From Pseudomonas cavernicola (GTDB lineage Bacteria > Pseudomonadota > Gammaproteobacteria > Pseudomonadales > Pseudomonadaceae), in the NCBI RefSeq assembly GCF_003596405.1, contig NZ_QYUR01000002.1:186001-250000 (forward strand): 64,000 nucleotides of DNA. Reading direction: 5' to 3'. Within the stretch, counting starts at the first letter, position 1; each line of letters begins with the position of its first letter. Shown here one piece after another: positions 41,979 through 51,848 of this stretch. Both the position numbers and the translations under genes were made by a program. The notes beneath the pieces were generated by a model. It was not told where the DNA came from. It saw nothing but the letters and a program-made list of their open reading frames with translations, and searched no databases.

Positions 41979-42096
41979 GCACAATGAGCCCCGCTTATCC
42001 GTCACATGACCGACCGTCATGTGCCAGGTAGCGACGGATGCGGTAGAATCCGCCCCCTCTTACAACCGCCCAGCTGATTTTTCTCAGGGGATTGCC

Positions 42097-43350
42097 ATGT
42101 TCAGCCGTGAAACGACTCTCGCCAACTACGACGCCGACCTGTTCGCCGCGATGGAGCAAGAAGCCCAGCGCCAGGAAGAGCACATCGAGCTGATCGCCTC
42201 GGAGAACTACACCAGCCCAGCGGTGATGGAAGCCCAAGGCTCGGTACTGACCAACAAGTACGCCGAAGGTTATCCGGGCAAGCGTTATTACGGCGGTTGC
42301 GAATACGTCGACGTGGTCGAGCAACTGGCCATCGACCGCGCCAAGCAGCTGTTCGGCGCCGATTACGCCAACGTCCAGCCGCACGCTGGCTCGCAAGCCA
42401 ACAGCGCGGTGTACCTGGCCCTGCTGAACGCCGGCGACACCATCCTCGGCATGAGCCTGGCCCACGGCGGTCACCTGACCCACGGCGCCAGCGTCAGCTC
42501 CTCCGGCAAGCTCTACCACGCCGTGCAGTACGGCATCGACAGCAACGGCCTGATCGACTACGACGAAGTCGAGCGCCTGGCTGTCGAGCACCAGCCGAAA
42601 ATGATCGTGGCCGGCTTCTCCGCCTACTCGCAGGTGCTGGACTTCCCACGCTTCCGCGCTATCGCCGACAAAGTCGGGGCTTACCTGTTCGTCGACATGG
42701 CCCACGTCGCAGGCCTGGTGGCTGCTGGCGTGTACCCGAACCCGGTGCCGTTCGCCGACGTGGTCACCACTACCACCCACAAGACCCTGCGCGGCCCGCG
42801 CGGCGGCCTGATTCTGGCCAAGGCCAACGAAGCGATCGAGAAGAAGCTCAATTCCGCGGTATTCCCTGGCGCCCAGGGTGGCCCGCTGGAACACGTGATC
42901 GCCGCCAAGGCGGTGTGCTTCAAGGAAGCCCTGCAACCGGAGTTCAAGGCCTACCAGCAACAAGTGGTGAAGAACGCCCAGGCCATGGCCGGGGTGTTCA
43001 TCGAGAACGGCTACGACGTGGTCTCCGGCGGCACGCAGAACCACCTGTTCCTGCTCAGCCTGATCAAGCAGGACATCACCGGTAAGGACGCCGACGCCGC
43101 CCTGGGTCGCGCCTTCATCACCGTGAACAAGAACTCGGTCCCGAACGATCCGCGCTCGCCGTTCGTCACCTCCGGCCTGCGCATCGGCACCCCGGCTGTG
43201 ACCACCCGCGGCTTCAAAGAAGCCGAGTGCCGCGAACTGGCGGGCTGGATCTGCGAGATCCTCGCCAACCTCAACGATGAGTCGGTAATCGACCGCATCC
43301 GTGGCCAGGTCAAAGCCGTTTGCGCCAAGTTCCCGGTCTACGGCAACTAA
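42097..43350 (+). CDS. glyA: Serine hydroxymethyltransferase
   Basis: 417 residues. PLP-binding Lys in [14 protein letters not shown] (about 229), plus [12 protein letters not shown] and [13 protein letters not shown]. It converts serine and THF to glycine and 5,10-methylene-THF. Start [12 protein letters not shown] at 42097 after CAGGGG. An insertion sequence begins 20 bases past the stop. Confidence 0.98.
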   Translation: MFSRETTLANYDADLFAAMEQEAQRQEEHIELIASENYTSPAVMEAQGSVLTNKYAEGYPGKRYYGGCEYVDVVEQLAIDRAKQLFGADYANVQPHAGSQANSAVYLALLNAGDTILGMSLAHGGHLTHGASVSSSGKLYHAVQYGIDSNGLIDYDEVERLAVEHQPKMIVAGFSAYSQVLDFPRFRAIADKVGAYLFVDMAHVAGLVAAGVYPNPVPFADVVTTTTHKTLRGPRGGLILAKANEAIEKKLNSAVFPGAQGGPLEHVIAAKAVCFKEALQPEFKAYQQQVVKNAQAMAGVFIENGYDVVSGGTQNHLFLLSLIKQDITGKDADAALGRAFITVNKNSVPNDPRSPFVTSGLRIGTPAVTTRGFKEAECRELAGWICEILANLNDESVIDRIRGQVKAVCAKFPVYGN

Positions 43351-43422
43351 GCGTCAGCGCTCACCAAAACGCCCGGCAATTCAGATTGTGTGAAAACCTA
43401 GCGTTCTGATTGGTAGTTGAAG

Positions 43423-43455
43423 AAAATGCCCGCATCGAAAGATACGGGCATTTTT
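43423..43455 (+). terminator. Hairpin directly before the IS1182 transposase start
   Basis: AAAATGCCCG / CGGGCATTTT stem with CATC-GAAA-GATA in the middle, ending five bases before the ATG. It resembles an intrinsic terminator and would both stop read-through from glyA and hide the initiation region in longer transcripts. Confidence 0.7.
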
Positions 43456-43459
43456 CGTT

Positions 43460-44884
43460 ATGGCGTACATCCAAGGAGAGGCGCGAGACCAGACCAGTCT
43501 GTTTCCGGTTTCGCTGGAAGAGTTGATTCCCGACGACCATCTGGTCCGTGTGATCGATGCCTACGTGGCTCGACTGGACCTCAAGCTACTCGGGTTTGCC
43601 AAAGCCACTCCCAAGAGTACGGGGCGTCCTGCCTACGATCCGGCGGACCTGCTCAAGCTGTACCTGTATGGCTATTTCCAACGCATCCGCTCCTCCCGAC
43701 GCCTCGAAGCTGAATGCCTGCGCAACGTCGAAGTCATGTGGTTGCTCAATCGGCTCAAGCCGGACTTCAAGACCATCGCCGATTACCGCAAGGACAACGG
43801 ACAAGCGTTCAGCGCGACCTGTCGGGCCTTCGTGCAGTTTTGCCGTCAAGCCGGGCTGATCGCCGGAGAGTTGGTGGCCATCGATGGCAGCAAATTCAAG
43901 GCCGTGGCCTCAGCGCGTCGGCATGTGGATCTGAAGAAGCTCAAGCGTCAGCAAGAGAAGCTGGATAAGCGTATCGCCCAGTACCTGGCGGAGCTGGATG
44001 AGGCGGACAAGTCCGAAGCCAATGAGGCCGTTGACCGTAGTGCGGTAAAAACGGCGCTGGAGCGACTGCAAGCCAAACAGGCCGACAACCTGACTTGCCA
44101 AGCACTGATGCAGGCCCTGGAGCTTGAGCAATTCATCACCACCGAGAGCGATGCCCGGATGATGCGTACCCCTCGGGGTGGGCGCGTCGCTTACAACGTG
44201 CAAACAGCTGTGGACGCCGAGCATTGCCTGATCCTGCATCACGAGGTCACACAGGACGGCAACGATACCCAGCAGCTCGAGCCGATGGCTAAAGCCGCCC
44301 AGTCCGAGTTGCAGCAGGACGTGCTGACGGTCACTGCCGATGCCGGTTACTCCAACGGCGAGCAGTTCCAGGCATGCGAAGATGCCGGCATTACCGCCTA
44401 TGTGCCGCCCAACCGGGCAGTTAACAACCGGGGTGGTGATACGCAGCTGTTCGAGCGAAGTGATTTCACTTACGACGCAGAGAGCGACCAGTACCGCTGT
44501 CCGGCAGGCAAGTTGCTGACGCTCAAGCAACTGAATCGCGGGGAGCGTATCTACCACGCGGCGATCAGCGACTGCAGCGCTTGCCCGCTCAAGGCACAGT
44601 GCACCAACGCCCAGCGTCGCTACCTGAGACGCCATGCCCACGAGGCGGCCTTTGAGCGAATGGAGCAGCGGCTGCAGGCGCAGCCCGAGATGATGGCGAG
44701 TAGGCGGTCCATCGTCGAGCATCCATTTGGCAACCTCAAACAATGGCTATTTGGTAATGGTCGCTTCCTGCTTCGCCAATTGAAGGGAGCACGAACCGAA
44801 ATGGCCTTAGCGGTACAGGCCTATAACCTCAAAAGAGCGATCAACGTGCTCGGCGCACGCCACCTCATCGGATTGATGGGCTGA
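43460..44884 (+). CDS. IS1182 family transposase
   Basis: 474 residues. N-terminal DUF772-type region (PVSLEELIPDDHLVRVIDAYV), the DDE catalytic core (VAIDGSKFKAVAS, VTADAGYSNGEQF, and a late Glu in RSIVEHPFGNLKQW), and a cysteine cluster (CSACPLKAQC) typical of IS1182 transposases. The frame is intact. Confidence 0.94.
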   Translation: MAYIQGEARDQTSLFPVSLEELIPDDHLVRVIDAYVARLDLKLLGFAKATPKSTGRPAYDPADLLKLYLYGYFQRIRSSRRLEAECLRNVEVMWLLNRLKPDFKTIADYRKDNGQAFSATCRAFVQFCRQAGLIAGELVAIDGSKFKAVASARRHVDLKKLKRQQEKLDKRIAQYLAELDEADKSEANEAVDRSAVKTALERLQAKQADNLTCQALMQALELEQFITTESDARMMRTPRGGRVAYNVQTAVDAEHCLILHHEVTQDGNDTQQLEPMAKAAQSELQQDVLTVTADAGYSNGEQFQACEDAGITAYVPPNRAVNNRGGDTQLFERSDFTYDAESDQYRCPAGKLLTLKQLNRGERIYHAAISDCSACPLKAQCTNAQRRYLRRHAHEAAFERMEQRLQAQPEMMASRRSIVEHPFGNLKQWLFGNGRFLLRQLKGARTEMALAVQAYNLKRAINVLGARHLIGLMG

Positions 44885-44917
44885 TACAGCCTTTTTCTCC
44901 CCTGGGTCCGCACACAG

Positions 44918-44948
44918 CAAAACGCCCCGAACCAGTCGGGGCGTTTGC
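44918..44948 (+). terminator. Terminator after IS1182 transposase
   Basis: Perfect stem AAACGCCCCGA / TCGGGGCGTTT with an ACCAG loop, inside the element's right end. Confidence 0.82.
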
Positions 44949-45024
44949 TTGGTCAACCATTAGTACGTTTTCGCACAGCCTGAATTGCCGGGCGTTTTTG
45001 TGTGCGCAATCGCCAATGCCATCC

Positions 45025-45053
45025 GTAGGAGCCAGCAGCGAGCTGGCTCCTAC
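45025..45053. repeat. REP-like hairpin next to the CobW gene
   Basis: Perfect 12-base inverted repeat GTAGGAGCCAGC / GCTGGCTCCTAC around AGCGA, five bases past the end of the leftward GTPase gene. Confidence 0.75.
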
Positions 45054-45057
45054 AGGG

Positions 45058-46035
45058 TCAGGCCGTCACCCCAGCGAAGCCCGCGCGGATGCTCTCTTCG
45101 GGCAGGTTGTCGCCGATAAACACGATCACGCTTTCGCGCGGCTCGTCCTCACGCCACTCTGCGTCCCAATCGAAGCCATACAGCTTGAGCACACCCTGAA
45201 ACACCATGCGCCGCGGCTCACCGGTGATGTTCAGCACGCCCTTGTAGCGCAGCAGCGAGTTACCGTGGTTTTCCAGCAGCTCATTCATGAATTCGCTGAG
45301 CTTGTCGATATCCAGCGGCTGCTCGCTGCGCAGCACCAGGCTGGCGATCCGGTCAGGCGCGCTGCCGCGAACCGGTAGCAGTGGCCGCGCGGTCAGGCCA
45401 GGGCCGAGATCCGCGTTCAGATTGAAGCCGCGCACATCGAGCAGTTCCGCCAGATCGATCCGCCCATGCGTGACCACACGGATTGGTGCACGACGGTTGA
45501 TCCGGGTCAGGCGCTGGCTGAGCGCCTCGAACGTCGCCTCATCGACCAGATCGCGCTTGCTCACCAGCAAGCGATCGGCAAAGCCAACCTGCGCCTGGGC
45601 GATGGCCTGCATCAAGTGCTGCTCGGCGTGCGCGGCATCGACCAGGGTGATGATGCCGTCGAGGATATAGCGCTCACGCAGTTCCTCGTCGACGAAGAAG
45701 GTCTGCGCCACCGGCGCCGGATCGGCCAGGCCGGTGCACTCGATGACCAGGCGATCGAAGGCGATCTCGCCGCTGTCCAGGCGCTCCAGGAGCAGGTACA
45801 GGGCCCGCTCCAGATCGCCATGGATGGTGCAGCAGACGCAGCCATTGGCCAGGGTCATGACCTGCACCGGGCCATCGCCGAGGAGCTGAGTGTCGATGCC
45901 GGTCTCGGCGAATTCGTTCTCGATCACGGCAATCTTCAAACCATGCTCAGCCTTGAGCAGATAGCGCAGCAAGGTGGTCTTGCCGGCACCGAGAAAGCCG
46001 CTGAGCACTGTTACTGGAATGGGGAAATGCGACAT
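45058..46035 (-). CDS. yjiA: CobW/COG0523-family metal GTPase (YjiA-like)
   Basis: 325 residues. GFLGAGKTT (G1), the metal-binding GCVCC motif, ECTGLADP and SKRD (G4), and a C-terminal CobW_C domain. COG0523 GTPases act as metallochaperones; YjiA-type proteins bind zinc and other metals. No histidine-rich stretch and no Zur box seen nearby. In this genus it precedes ybdD-cstA. Confidence 0.92.
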   Translation of the reverse strand: MSHFPIPVTVLSGFLGAGKTTLLRYLLKAEHGLKIAVIENEFAETGIDTQLLGDGPVQVMTLANGCVCCTIHGDLERALYLLLERLDSGEIAFDRLVIECTGLADPAPVAQTFFVDEELRERYILDGIITLVDAAHAEQHLMQAIAQAQVGFADRLLVSKRDLVDEATFEALSQRLTRINRRAPIRVVTHGRIDLAELLDVRGFNLNADLGPGLTARPLLPVRGSAPDRIASLVLRSEQPLDIDKLSEFMNELLENHGNSLLRYKGVLNITGEPRRMVFQGVLKLYGFDWDAEWREDEPRESVIVFIGDNLPEESIRAGFAGVTA

Positions 46036-46109
46036 TCGAAGCTGCTCTCAAAATGAAAGGCTATGCCAGTGCAGCTGTTGCACCGCGGGCTGACTGTGTT
46101 GCGGAGTCC

Positions 46110-46225
46110 GTAGGAGCGAGCCTGTGACCCACTTGGATGTGGGAAATGCGGCAAGCTGTATGGAACGGCTGCCGCCTCGCGAAGCTTTTGCGCTGCCGGC
46201 ATTCGCTAGCAGAGCTAGCTCCTAC
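46110..46225. repeat. REP-like element upstream of the CobW gene
   Basis: GTAGGAGCGAGCC at the left and AGCTAGCTCCTAC at the right in inverted orientation, with GCCGGCATTCGCTAGC between. It fills most of the 288-base gap between the CobW gene and ybdD, whose transcripts both run left. Confidence 0.6.
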
Positions 46226-46323
46226 ACAATGCGGTTGTTCGGCCCAACCCAATACTTAACCTCTACATAGCCAAATGACACGCGCCGCGACGATGCGTGG
46301 CGCGTGGATTACAGCAGAAGAGT

Positions 46324-46527
46324 TCAGCAGCAGCGGATCGGCCTCCCCTTCCCGCCGCCGTAACGCGCTTCTTGGCGTTCGCGGAAGAACTCCTCGTAGC
46401 TCATCACCGGTTTGTCTGGATGCTTGTTGCGCATGTGCTCGACGTAATTGTCGTAGTCCGGCATCCCCACCATCAGGCGCGCAGCCTGACCGAGGTACTT
46501 ACCGAGACGACTCAGATCATTGAACAT
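46324..46527 (-). CDS. ybdD: YbdD/YjiX family small protein
   Basis: 67 residues, with GGAGGAG 7 bases before ATG 46527. Contains [36 protein letters not shown] residues ([18 protein letters not shown]), the DUF466 signature. It follows cstA by 30 bases, as in most bacteria, and is presumed to assist the pyruvate transporter. Confidence 0.95.
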   Translation of the reverse strand: MFNDLSRLGKYLGQAARLMVGMPDYDNYVEHMRNKHPDKPVMSYEEFFRERQEARYGGGKGRPIRCC

Positions 46528-46557
46528 GCGCAATCTCCTCCAACTAGAAGGCTATCT

Positions 46558-48624
46558 TTAAGCATCTGGCACCGGCTGGAAAGCGGTTTCCTTATCCGTG
46601 CGCTCTTTGTGGCCCCAGGCGGCTATACCGACCTTGAGCGCATAGAACAGGATGCTGAACACCACCAGCAGGAACAAGGTCGTCAGCCCCGCGTTGGTGT
46701 AGGCGTTGATGATCACGTGCTGCATCTGGCCGATATCCTTGGCCGGTGCCAGCACCTGACCGGCCGCCAGCGCATCGCTGTACTTGTTCGCCAGCGCCAG
46801 GAAGCCGACGGCCGGATTGGCATCGAACAGCTTGATCAGGCCCGCCGTGGTGGTGCAGATCAACAGCCAGACGGCCGGCAGCATGGTGACCCAAACGTAG
46901 CGCTGACGCTTCATCTTGATCAGCACGACGGTGGCGAGCATCAGCGCGATACCGGCGAGCATCTGGTTGGAGATACCGAACAGCGGCCACAGCGTATTGA
47001 TCCCGCCCAGCGGATCGATCACACCCTGGTACAGCAGGTAGCCCCACATCGCCACGCAACCGGCCGTGGCGATCAGGTTGGCAGTCCAGGACTCGGTGCG
47101 CCGCAGTGCCGGCACGAAGTTACCCAGCAGGTCTTGCAGCATAAAGCGTCCGGCACGGGTGCCGGCATCCACCGCAGTGAGGATGAACAGCGCCTCGAAC
47201 AGGATCGCGAAGTGGTACCAGAAGGCCATGGTGTTCTCACCCGGCAACACCTGATGGAGGATCTGCGCGATACCTACCGCCAAGGTCGGCGCACCGCCGG
47301 CACGAGACAGGATGGTGGTTTCACCGATGTCCTTGGCGGTTGCCACCAGCACTTCAGGGGTGATCGCAAAGCCCCAACCGCTGACCGTGGTCGCCACACT
47401 CGCCACATCGCTACCGACTACGGCAGCCGGGCTGTTCATCGCGAAGTAGACGCCCGGCTCGATCACCGAAGCGGCAACCATCGCCATGATCGCCACGAAG
47501 GATTCCATCAACATGCCGCCATAGCCGATGTAGCGGGCGTTGGTTTCATTGTCGAGCATCTTCGGCGTGGTGCCGGAGGAGATCAGCGCATGGAAACCCG
47601 ACACCGCGCCGCAAGCGATGGTGATGAACAGGAAGGGGAACAGGCCGCCTTTCCAGACCGGGCCAGTACCATCGGTGAACTGGGTCAGGGCCGGCATTTT
47701 CAGCTCGGGCATGACCACCAGGATGCCGATCGCCAGCGCGACGATGGTGCCGATTTTCAGGAAGGTCGACAGGTAGTCGCGAGGCGCCAGCACCAGCCAC
47801 ACCGGCAGTACCGCGGCAACGAAGCCATAGCCGACCAGCATCCAGGTGATTTGCACGCCGGTGAAGGTGAAGGCTTTGGCCCACTCAGGGTCCGCTGCGA
47901 TCTGCCCACCCAGCCAGATGGAAGCGAGCAGCAGAGCAACCCCGACCACGGAAATCTCGCCGATGCGCCCCGGGCGGATATAGCGCATGTAAATGCCCAT
48001 GAGCATCGCGATCGGGATGGTCGCCATCACGGTGAACATGCCCCACGGGCTGTCCGCCAGGGCCTTGACCACGATCAGCGCCAGCACCGCGAGGATGATG
48101 ATCATGATCAGGAAGCAGCCGAACAGGGCAATGGTGCCCGGTACGCGGCCCATTTCCTCGCGCACCATATCGCCGAGGGAGCGGCCATTACGGCGAGTGG
48201 AGAGGAACAGGATCATGAAGTCCTGCACCGCACCGGCGAGCACGACGCCGGCAATCAGCCAGAGCGTACCAGGCAGATACCCCATCTGCGCCGCCAGCAC
48301 CGGGCCGACCAAGGGACCTGCGCCGGCGATCGCGGCAAAGTGGTGACCGAAGAGCACATGCTTGTTGGTCGGCACATAGTCCAGACCATCGTTATTCATT
48401 ACCGCCGGGGTCGCCCGCCGCGGATCCAGCTGCATCACTTTGGTGGCGATAAACAGGCTGTAGTAACGGTAAGCAACCAGGTAGATGGCTACTGCGGCGA
48501 CCACTATCCACAGCGCATTGATGGCTTCGCCGCGGCGCAAGGCCACGACACCCAAGGCACAGGCGCCGACTATCGCCAACACCAGCCAAGGCAGGTGGCG
48601 TAGAACGCTATTGTTATTATTCAT
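46558..48624 (-). CDS. cstA: CstA-type pyruvate/carbon starvation transporter
   Basis: 688 residues with roughly 16-18 membrane helices. LDYVPTNKHVLFGHHFAAIAGAGPLVGP and ISSGTTPKM are family hallmarks. CstA/BtsT proteins import pyruvate (peptides were proposed earlier) under carbon limitation. No LytS/LytR-type regulator is next to it. Encoded with ybdD. Confidence 0.95.
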   Translation of the reverse strand: MNNNNSVLRHLPWLVLAIVGACALGVVALRRGEAINALWIVVAAVAIYLVAYRYYSLFIATKVMQLDPRRATPAVMNNDGLDYVPTNKHVLFGHHFAAIAGAGPLVGPVLAAQMGYLPGTLWLIAGVVLAGAVQDFMILFLSTRRNGRSLGDMVREEMGRVPGTIALFGCFLIMIIILAVLALIVVKALADSPWGMFTVMATIPIAMLMGIYMRYIRPGRIGEISVVGVALLLASIWLGGQIAADPEWAKAFTFTGVQITWMLVGYGFVAAVLPVWLVLAPRDYLSTFLKIGTIVALAIGILVVMPELKMPALTQFTDGTGPVWKGGLFPFLFITIACGAVSGFHALISSGTTPKMLDNETNARYIGYGGMLMESFVAIMAMVAASVIEPGVYFAMNSPAAVVGSDVASVATTVSGWGFAITPEVLVATAKDIGETTILSRAGGAPTLAVGIAQILHQVLPGENTMAFWYHFAILFEALFILTAVDAGTRAGRFMLQDLLGNFVPALRRTESWTANLIATAGCVAMWGYLLYQGVIDPLGGINTLWPLFGISNQMLAGIALMLATVVLIKMKRQRYVWVTMLPAVWLLICTTTAGLIKLFDANPAVGFLALANKYSDALAAGQVLAPAKDIGQMQHVIINAYTNAGLTTLFLLVVFSILFYALKVGIAAWGHKERTDKETAFQPVPDA

Positions 48625-48734
48625 CGAGAACTCCGAACAGATGGACGCACAAGTGGCCGTGCAAGTTTAGCCGCTCCTGGGCAATTCACTATCAGACCTT
48701 GGTATAGAGCCTCCGGCACGCTTAACTGGAGAGC

Positions 48735-48760
48735 ATAAAAAAGCCGGGCAAAGCCCGGCT
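48735..48760 (-). terminator. Terminator of the DUF3015 gene
   Basis: Stem AGCCGGGC / GCCCGGCT with a 3-base loop followed on the minus strand by TTTTTT. Confidence 0.87.
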
Positions 48761-48779
48761 CGGTGGGAGCGGATTTCGT

Positions 48780-49292
48780 TTAAGCAGGTTGCTTGGCATA
48801 ACGCGCCAGTTGCGAGTCACGGCTCATCACATCGAGGGTGGCAGCCAGCACTTGCTCGCTGGTTACGTCTGCCCTGGGGAAAATGGTGCCGAAGTTCTGA
48901 TGAGTGACTTGGGCAAAATGCGCCCGGTCAGCCTTCTCAACACCCAGCAGAGTGGCGTAAGCATCCAACGCCTCGCCCTGCCCCTGCGCCATGTCTTCGG
49001 CGATGGAGTCGAGCATGCCATTCATGGCGAACAACGAACGACCGCCATAGCCCAGTTTGACGCTGGTGTCGCAGCCGTTAGTGCCGGAGGTCAGACCAAA
49101 GGAGGCATTCCCTGAAGTGACGTTGGTGGAAATAGCCAGCAGGTGCGGAACCAGGCCACTCTGGCCTTCGAACAGCATATTGCCCCAGCCGCAGCCCTTG
49201 CCGTCGGCCGCTTGGGCCTGAGCCTGAGCTAGCAAACTGGCCGCGCTCAGGACCCCGAGAATCAAACCTTTGCTCAGCAGTCGCTTATCCAT
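48780..49292 (-). CDS. DUF3015 family secreted protein
   Basis: 170 residues from ATG 49292 (GGAG at 7 bases). Signal peptide about 1-28 (ending AQAQA). Body starts GCGWGNMLFEGQSGLVPHLLA and has two cysteines, matching DUF3015. Likely periplasmic; function unknown. An unlikely longer frame extends to 49490. Confidence 0.87.
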   Translation of the reverse strand: MDKRLLSKGLILGVLSAASLLAQAQAQAADGKGCGWGNMLFEGQSGLVPHLLAISTNVTSGNASFGLTSGTNGCDTSVKLGYGGRSLFAMNGMLDSIAEDMAQGQGEALDAYATLLGVEKADRAHFAQVTHQNFGTIFPRADVTSEQVLAATLDVMSRDSQLARYAKQPA

Positions 49293-49687
49293 ATCTGCGC
49301 TCCGCAGTGAAATTATTAAAAAACGCTTTAGCAGCTTTGGCGACACTTGCTCACCTGTCAAACCGATGGCGGCATTAGCGCTACACTGCGCGCAGTTTTC
49401 TGCCAGAACCTGTTCAAGATCGTCGCGAGCGCAGGTCAGGGCCGCACCCGTTCTCGAAAATGCTCCCGGCATTTTTCCTACCTCCCCCATCCATGGGGTC
49501 GCCTACGGGTAGCGGCATTCCCCACCTCCATGCGGGTCACAAGGCGTAGCGAGTCAAACAGGCGAGGGCGCGGAATTTACGAGTTGTAAATGAGCAGTCA
49601 GCCTGTTTTCAACGCAGCATGGCCAAGCGCAGCAGATCATGAGCAGGCTCTTAGCTATAGTGGACAAAACTGCCAAGGAGTCATTGC
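49293..49687. other. Divergent region between the DUF3015 gene and mapZ
   Basis: 395 bases. Close to mapZ there is TATAGT (49656-49661) as a possible -10 and AAGGAG before the ATG. The middle (49380-49650) is composed like a degenerate repeat or gene remnant and has no supported frame. Confidence 0.4.
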
Positions 49688-50056
49688 ATGAGTGAGTCAG
49701 CCAACGAGCGGCGGCGTTTTCAGCGCATCGCCTTCGACGCCAGCACCGAAATCGCCCAGGGCGAACGGCGCTGGGTGGTTGAGTTGCATGACCTGTCGCT
49801 CAAGGGCTTGCTGGTAAAGCGCCCGCACAATTGGAGCGGTGACCACGACCAGCCGTTCGAGGCTCGCATTGAGCTGAGTGCCGACGCGCAAGTCACCATG
49901 GAAGTGGTGCTGACCCGCATCCAGGGGGACCTGCTTGGGTTTGTCTGCCGGCATATCGATCTCGACTCCATCAGCCACTTGCGCCGTCTGGTCGAACTCA
50001 ACCTGGGCGATGAAACACTGCTGGAACGCGAGCTGGCCTCGCTGGACGGAGAATAA
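49688..50056 (+). CDS. mapZ: PilZ-domain c-di-GMP adaptor MapZ
   Basis: 122 residues. RRRFQR at the N-terminus (RxxxR) and DLSLKG (DxSxxG) form the PilZ c-di-GMP site. Size and position before radA match P. aeruginosa PA4608/MapZ, which inhibits the chemotaxis methyltransferase CheR1 when bound to c-di-GMP. It could therefore read out signal made by MorA. Confidence 0.92.
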   Translation: MSESANERRRFQRIAFDASTEIAQGERRWVVELHDLSLKGLLVKRPHNWSGDHDQPFEARIELSADAQVTMEVVLTRIQGDLLGFVCRHIDLDSISHLRRLVELNLGDETLLERELASLDGE

Positions 50057-50068
50057 GGCGGCAACACA

Positions 50069-50143
50069 GTAGGCTGGGTAGAGTCCACAGGACGAAACCC
50101 AGCTTCACAGGCACTGGGTTTAGCTTCGCTCTACCCAGCCTAC
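50069..50143. repeat. Palindromic repeat between mapZ and radA
   Basis: GTAGGCTGGGTAGAG and CTCTACCCAGCCTAC... at the two ends are exact inverses, with AAACCCAGCTTC / ACTGGGTTTAGC inside. It may act as a terminator for the converging genes. Confidence 0.75.
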
Positions 50144-50156
50144 CCCGAACTTCTCT

Positions 50157-51521
50157 TTACTCGAACAACGCATCCAACGCCTGTTCAAGACGCGTCACCG
50201 CAATCACCTGCAACCCTGGCGGGTTCTCTTTTGGCGCATTACCTTTCGGCACGATGGCGCGCTTGAAGCCGTGCTTGGCCGCCTCTTTCAAGCGCTCCTG
50301 ACCGCTCGGCACCGGGCGCACCTCACCGGACAAGCCGACCTCGCCAAACACCAGCAGATCATGCGGCAGCGGCCGATTGCGCAGGCTGGACATCACCGCA
50401 GCCATCAAGGCCAGGTCCGACGCGGTCTCCAGTACCTTGACCCCGCCGACCACATTAAGGAACACATCCTGGTCGTGAGTTGGAATTCCGCCATGCCGGT
50501 GCAGCACTGCCAGCAACATGGCTAGCCGGTTCTGATCCAGCCCCAGAGTGACCCGCCGCGGGTTGGCCAGGTGACTGGTGTCGACCAACGCCTGCACCTC
50601 GACCAGCATCGGCCGCGTACCTTCCCAAGTCGCCATCACCACACTGCCCGGCACCTCCTCCTGAGCGCGGGTGAGAAAGATCGCCGAAGGGTTGGAAACC
50701 TCCTTCAGGCCGCGGTCGGTCATGCCGAACACGCCAAGTTCGTTGATCGCGCCGAAACGGTTCTTCACCGCACGCAGCAAGCGCAGTCGGCCATCCGATT
50801 CGCCTTCGAAATACAACACGGTATCGACCATGTGCTCGAGCACTCGCGGCCCCGCCAGCGACCCCTCTTTAGTAACGTGGCCAACCAGGAAGATCGCCGT
50901 GCCGCTCTGTTTGGCATAACGCACCAGCAACGCCGCACTCTCGCGTACTTGCGAAACGCCGCCGGGCGCCGACTGCAATTGCTCGGTGAAGATGGTCTGG
51001 ATCGAGTCGATCACCATCACTTTCGGCTGCTCGATGCGTGCGGTGGCGATGATCACCTCGATGCAGGTCTCGGTCATCACCTTCAACTGGTCTTCCGGCA
51101 AACCCAGGCGCCGCGCACGCATGGCCACCTGCTGCTGAGACTCCTCGCCGGTGACATACAGCGCCGGCAGGCGCGTGGCGATATTGCACAGGGTTTGCAG
51201 GAGGATGGTCGACTTGCCGATCCCCGGGTCGCCGCCGATCAGCACCACCGAGCCATCCACCAGGCCGCCCCCGAGCACCCGATCCAGCTCAGCAGACGCC
51301 GTGGAGAAGCGCGGCATCTCCTCGACGCTGACCTCGGCCAGGGTCTTGATCTGCGCCTGTTGCCCAGCCCAGCTCGCTCGCCCATTGGCAGCCTCGCTGC
51401 CGGCTTCGATCATGCTTTCGACCAGAGTGTTCCACGCTCCACATTCACCGCATTGCCCGGCCCATTTGGGGAAGGTGGCACCACATTCGGTGCAACCGTA
51501 CATACGCTTGGCCTTGGCCAT
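50157..51521 (-). CDS. radA: DNA repair ATPase RadA
   Basis: 454 residues. C4 zinc finger (CTECGATFPKWAGQCGEC), Walker A GGDPGIGKST, the RadA KNRFG motif, and a Lon-like C-terminal domain. RadA promotes branch migration in recombination. Start MAKAKRMYGC at 51521. Confidence 0.97.
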   Translation of the reverse strand: MAKAKRMYGCTECGATFPKWAGQCGECGAWNTLVESMIEAGSEAANGRASWAGQQAQIKTLAEVSVEEMPRFSTASAELDRVLGGGLVDGSVVLIGGDPGIGKSTILLQTLCNIATRLPALYVTGEESQQQVAMRARRLGLPEDQLKVMTETCIEVIIATARIEQPKVMVIDSIQTIFTEQLQSAPGGVSQVRESAALLVRYAKQSGTAIFLVGHVTKEGSLAGPRVLEHMVDTVLYFEGESDGRLRLLRAVKNRFGAINELGVFGMTDRGLKEVSNPSAIFLTRAQEEVPGSVVMATWEGTRPMLVEVQALVDTSHLANPRRVTLGLDQNRLAMLLAVLHRHGGIPTHDQDVFLNVVGGVKVLETASDLALMAAVMSSLRNRPLPHDLLVFGEVGLSGEVRPVPSGQERLKEAAKHGFKRAIVPKGNAPKENPPGLQVIAVTRLEQALDALFE

Positions 51522-51590
51522 AGCGGACTCCTGTCAGAGGAAAGTCCGCATGATAGCCGTAGCTGGCACCGCAAGCAGCCGCGGTGGTGT

Positions 51591-51848
51591 TCAAGCACCT
51601 CTGCCGTTGGCCGCCTGCTTCAGTTGCCGAGCGATTTCGACGTTGAGCGTCACCCGTTCGTTCTTCAGCACTTGCAGCGCCTCCGCATCCAACGGCTCGC
51701 GGCCGTCCTCGACCCGATAGATGCGTTTGTCCAGCGCCTCGTAGTCCGCCGCCAAGCGGGTGAAATGCGCATCGCTGCCATGCAAGGCCAGCAGCTCGGC
51801 ATGAAACTCTGGAAACTCCCGCATCAGCGGATGGTATTCGAGCGTCAT
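51591..51848 (-). CDS. YdcH/DUF465 family protein
   Basis: 85 residues (MTLEYHPLMREFPEFHAELLALHGSD...), mostly helical with a short coiled coil; typical DUF465 start. Function unknown. It precedes radA by 69 bases and may share its transcript. Confidence 0.88.
   Translation of the reverse strand: MTLEYHPLMREFPEFHAELLALHGSDAHFTRLAADYEALDKRIYRVEDGREPLDAEALQVLKNERVTLNVEIARQLKQAANGRGA

Larger units (their letters stand above)
43370..44994 (+). mobile_element. IS1182-family insertion sequence
   Basis: About 1.62 kb bounded by inverted ends: left 43370-43397 and right 44967-44994 agree at 25 of 28 bases (outer CGCCCGGCAATTCAG). One intact transposase gene reads rightwards. No simple direct target duplication is visible. 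Outside both ends are A4 and T5 runs, and the outermost 12 bases of each end would pair as a terminator stem, so the exact boundary may lie further in (inserted in the glyA terminator loop). Confidence 0.88.

Noticed and set aside
39685..41982. A 765-codon leftward frame opposite morA
   Set aside because: Antisense shadow of the GGDEF-EAL region, low-complexity composition and no ribosome site.
46297..48603. A 768-codon rightward frame opposite cstA
   Set aside because: His/Gln/Arg-rich composition expected of the strand opposite a membrane protein; no domains.
49380..49650. A small gene between the DUF3015 gene and mapZ
   Set aside because: No frame has both a ribosome site and a plausible protein; it looks like repeat or remnant DNA.
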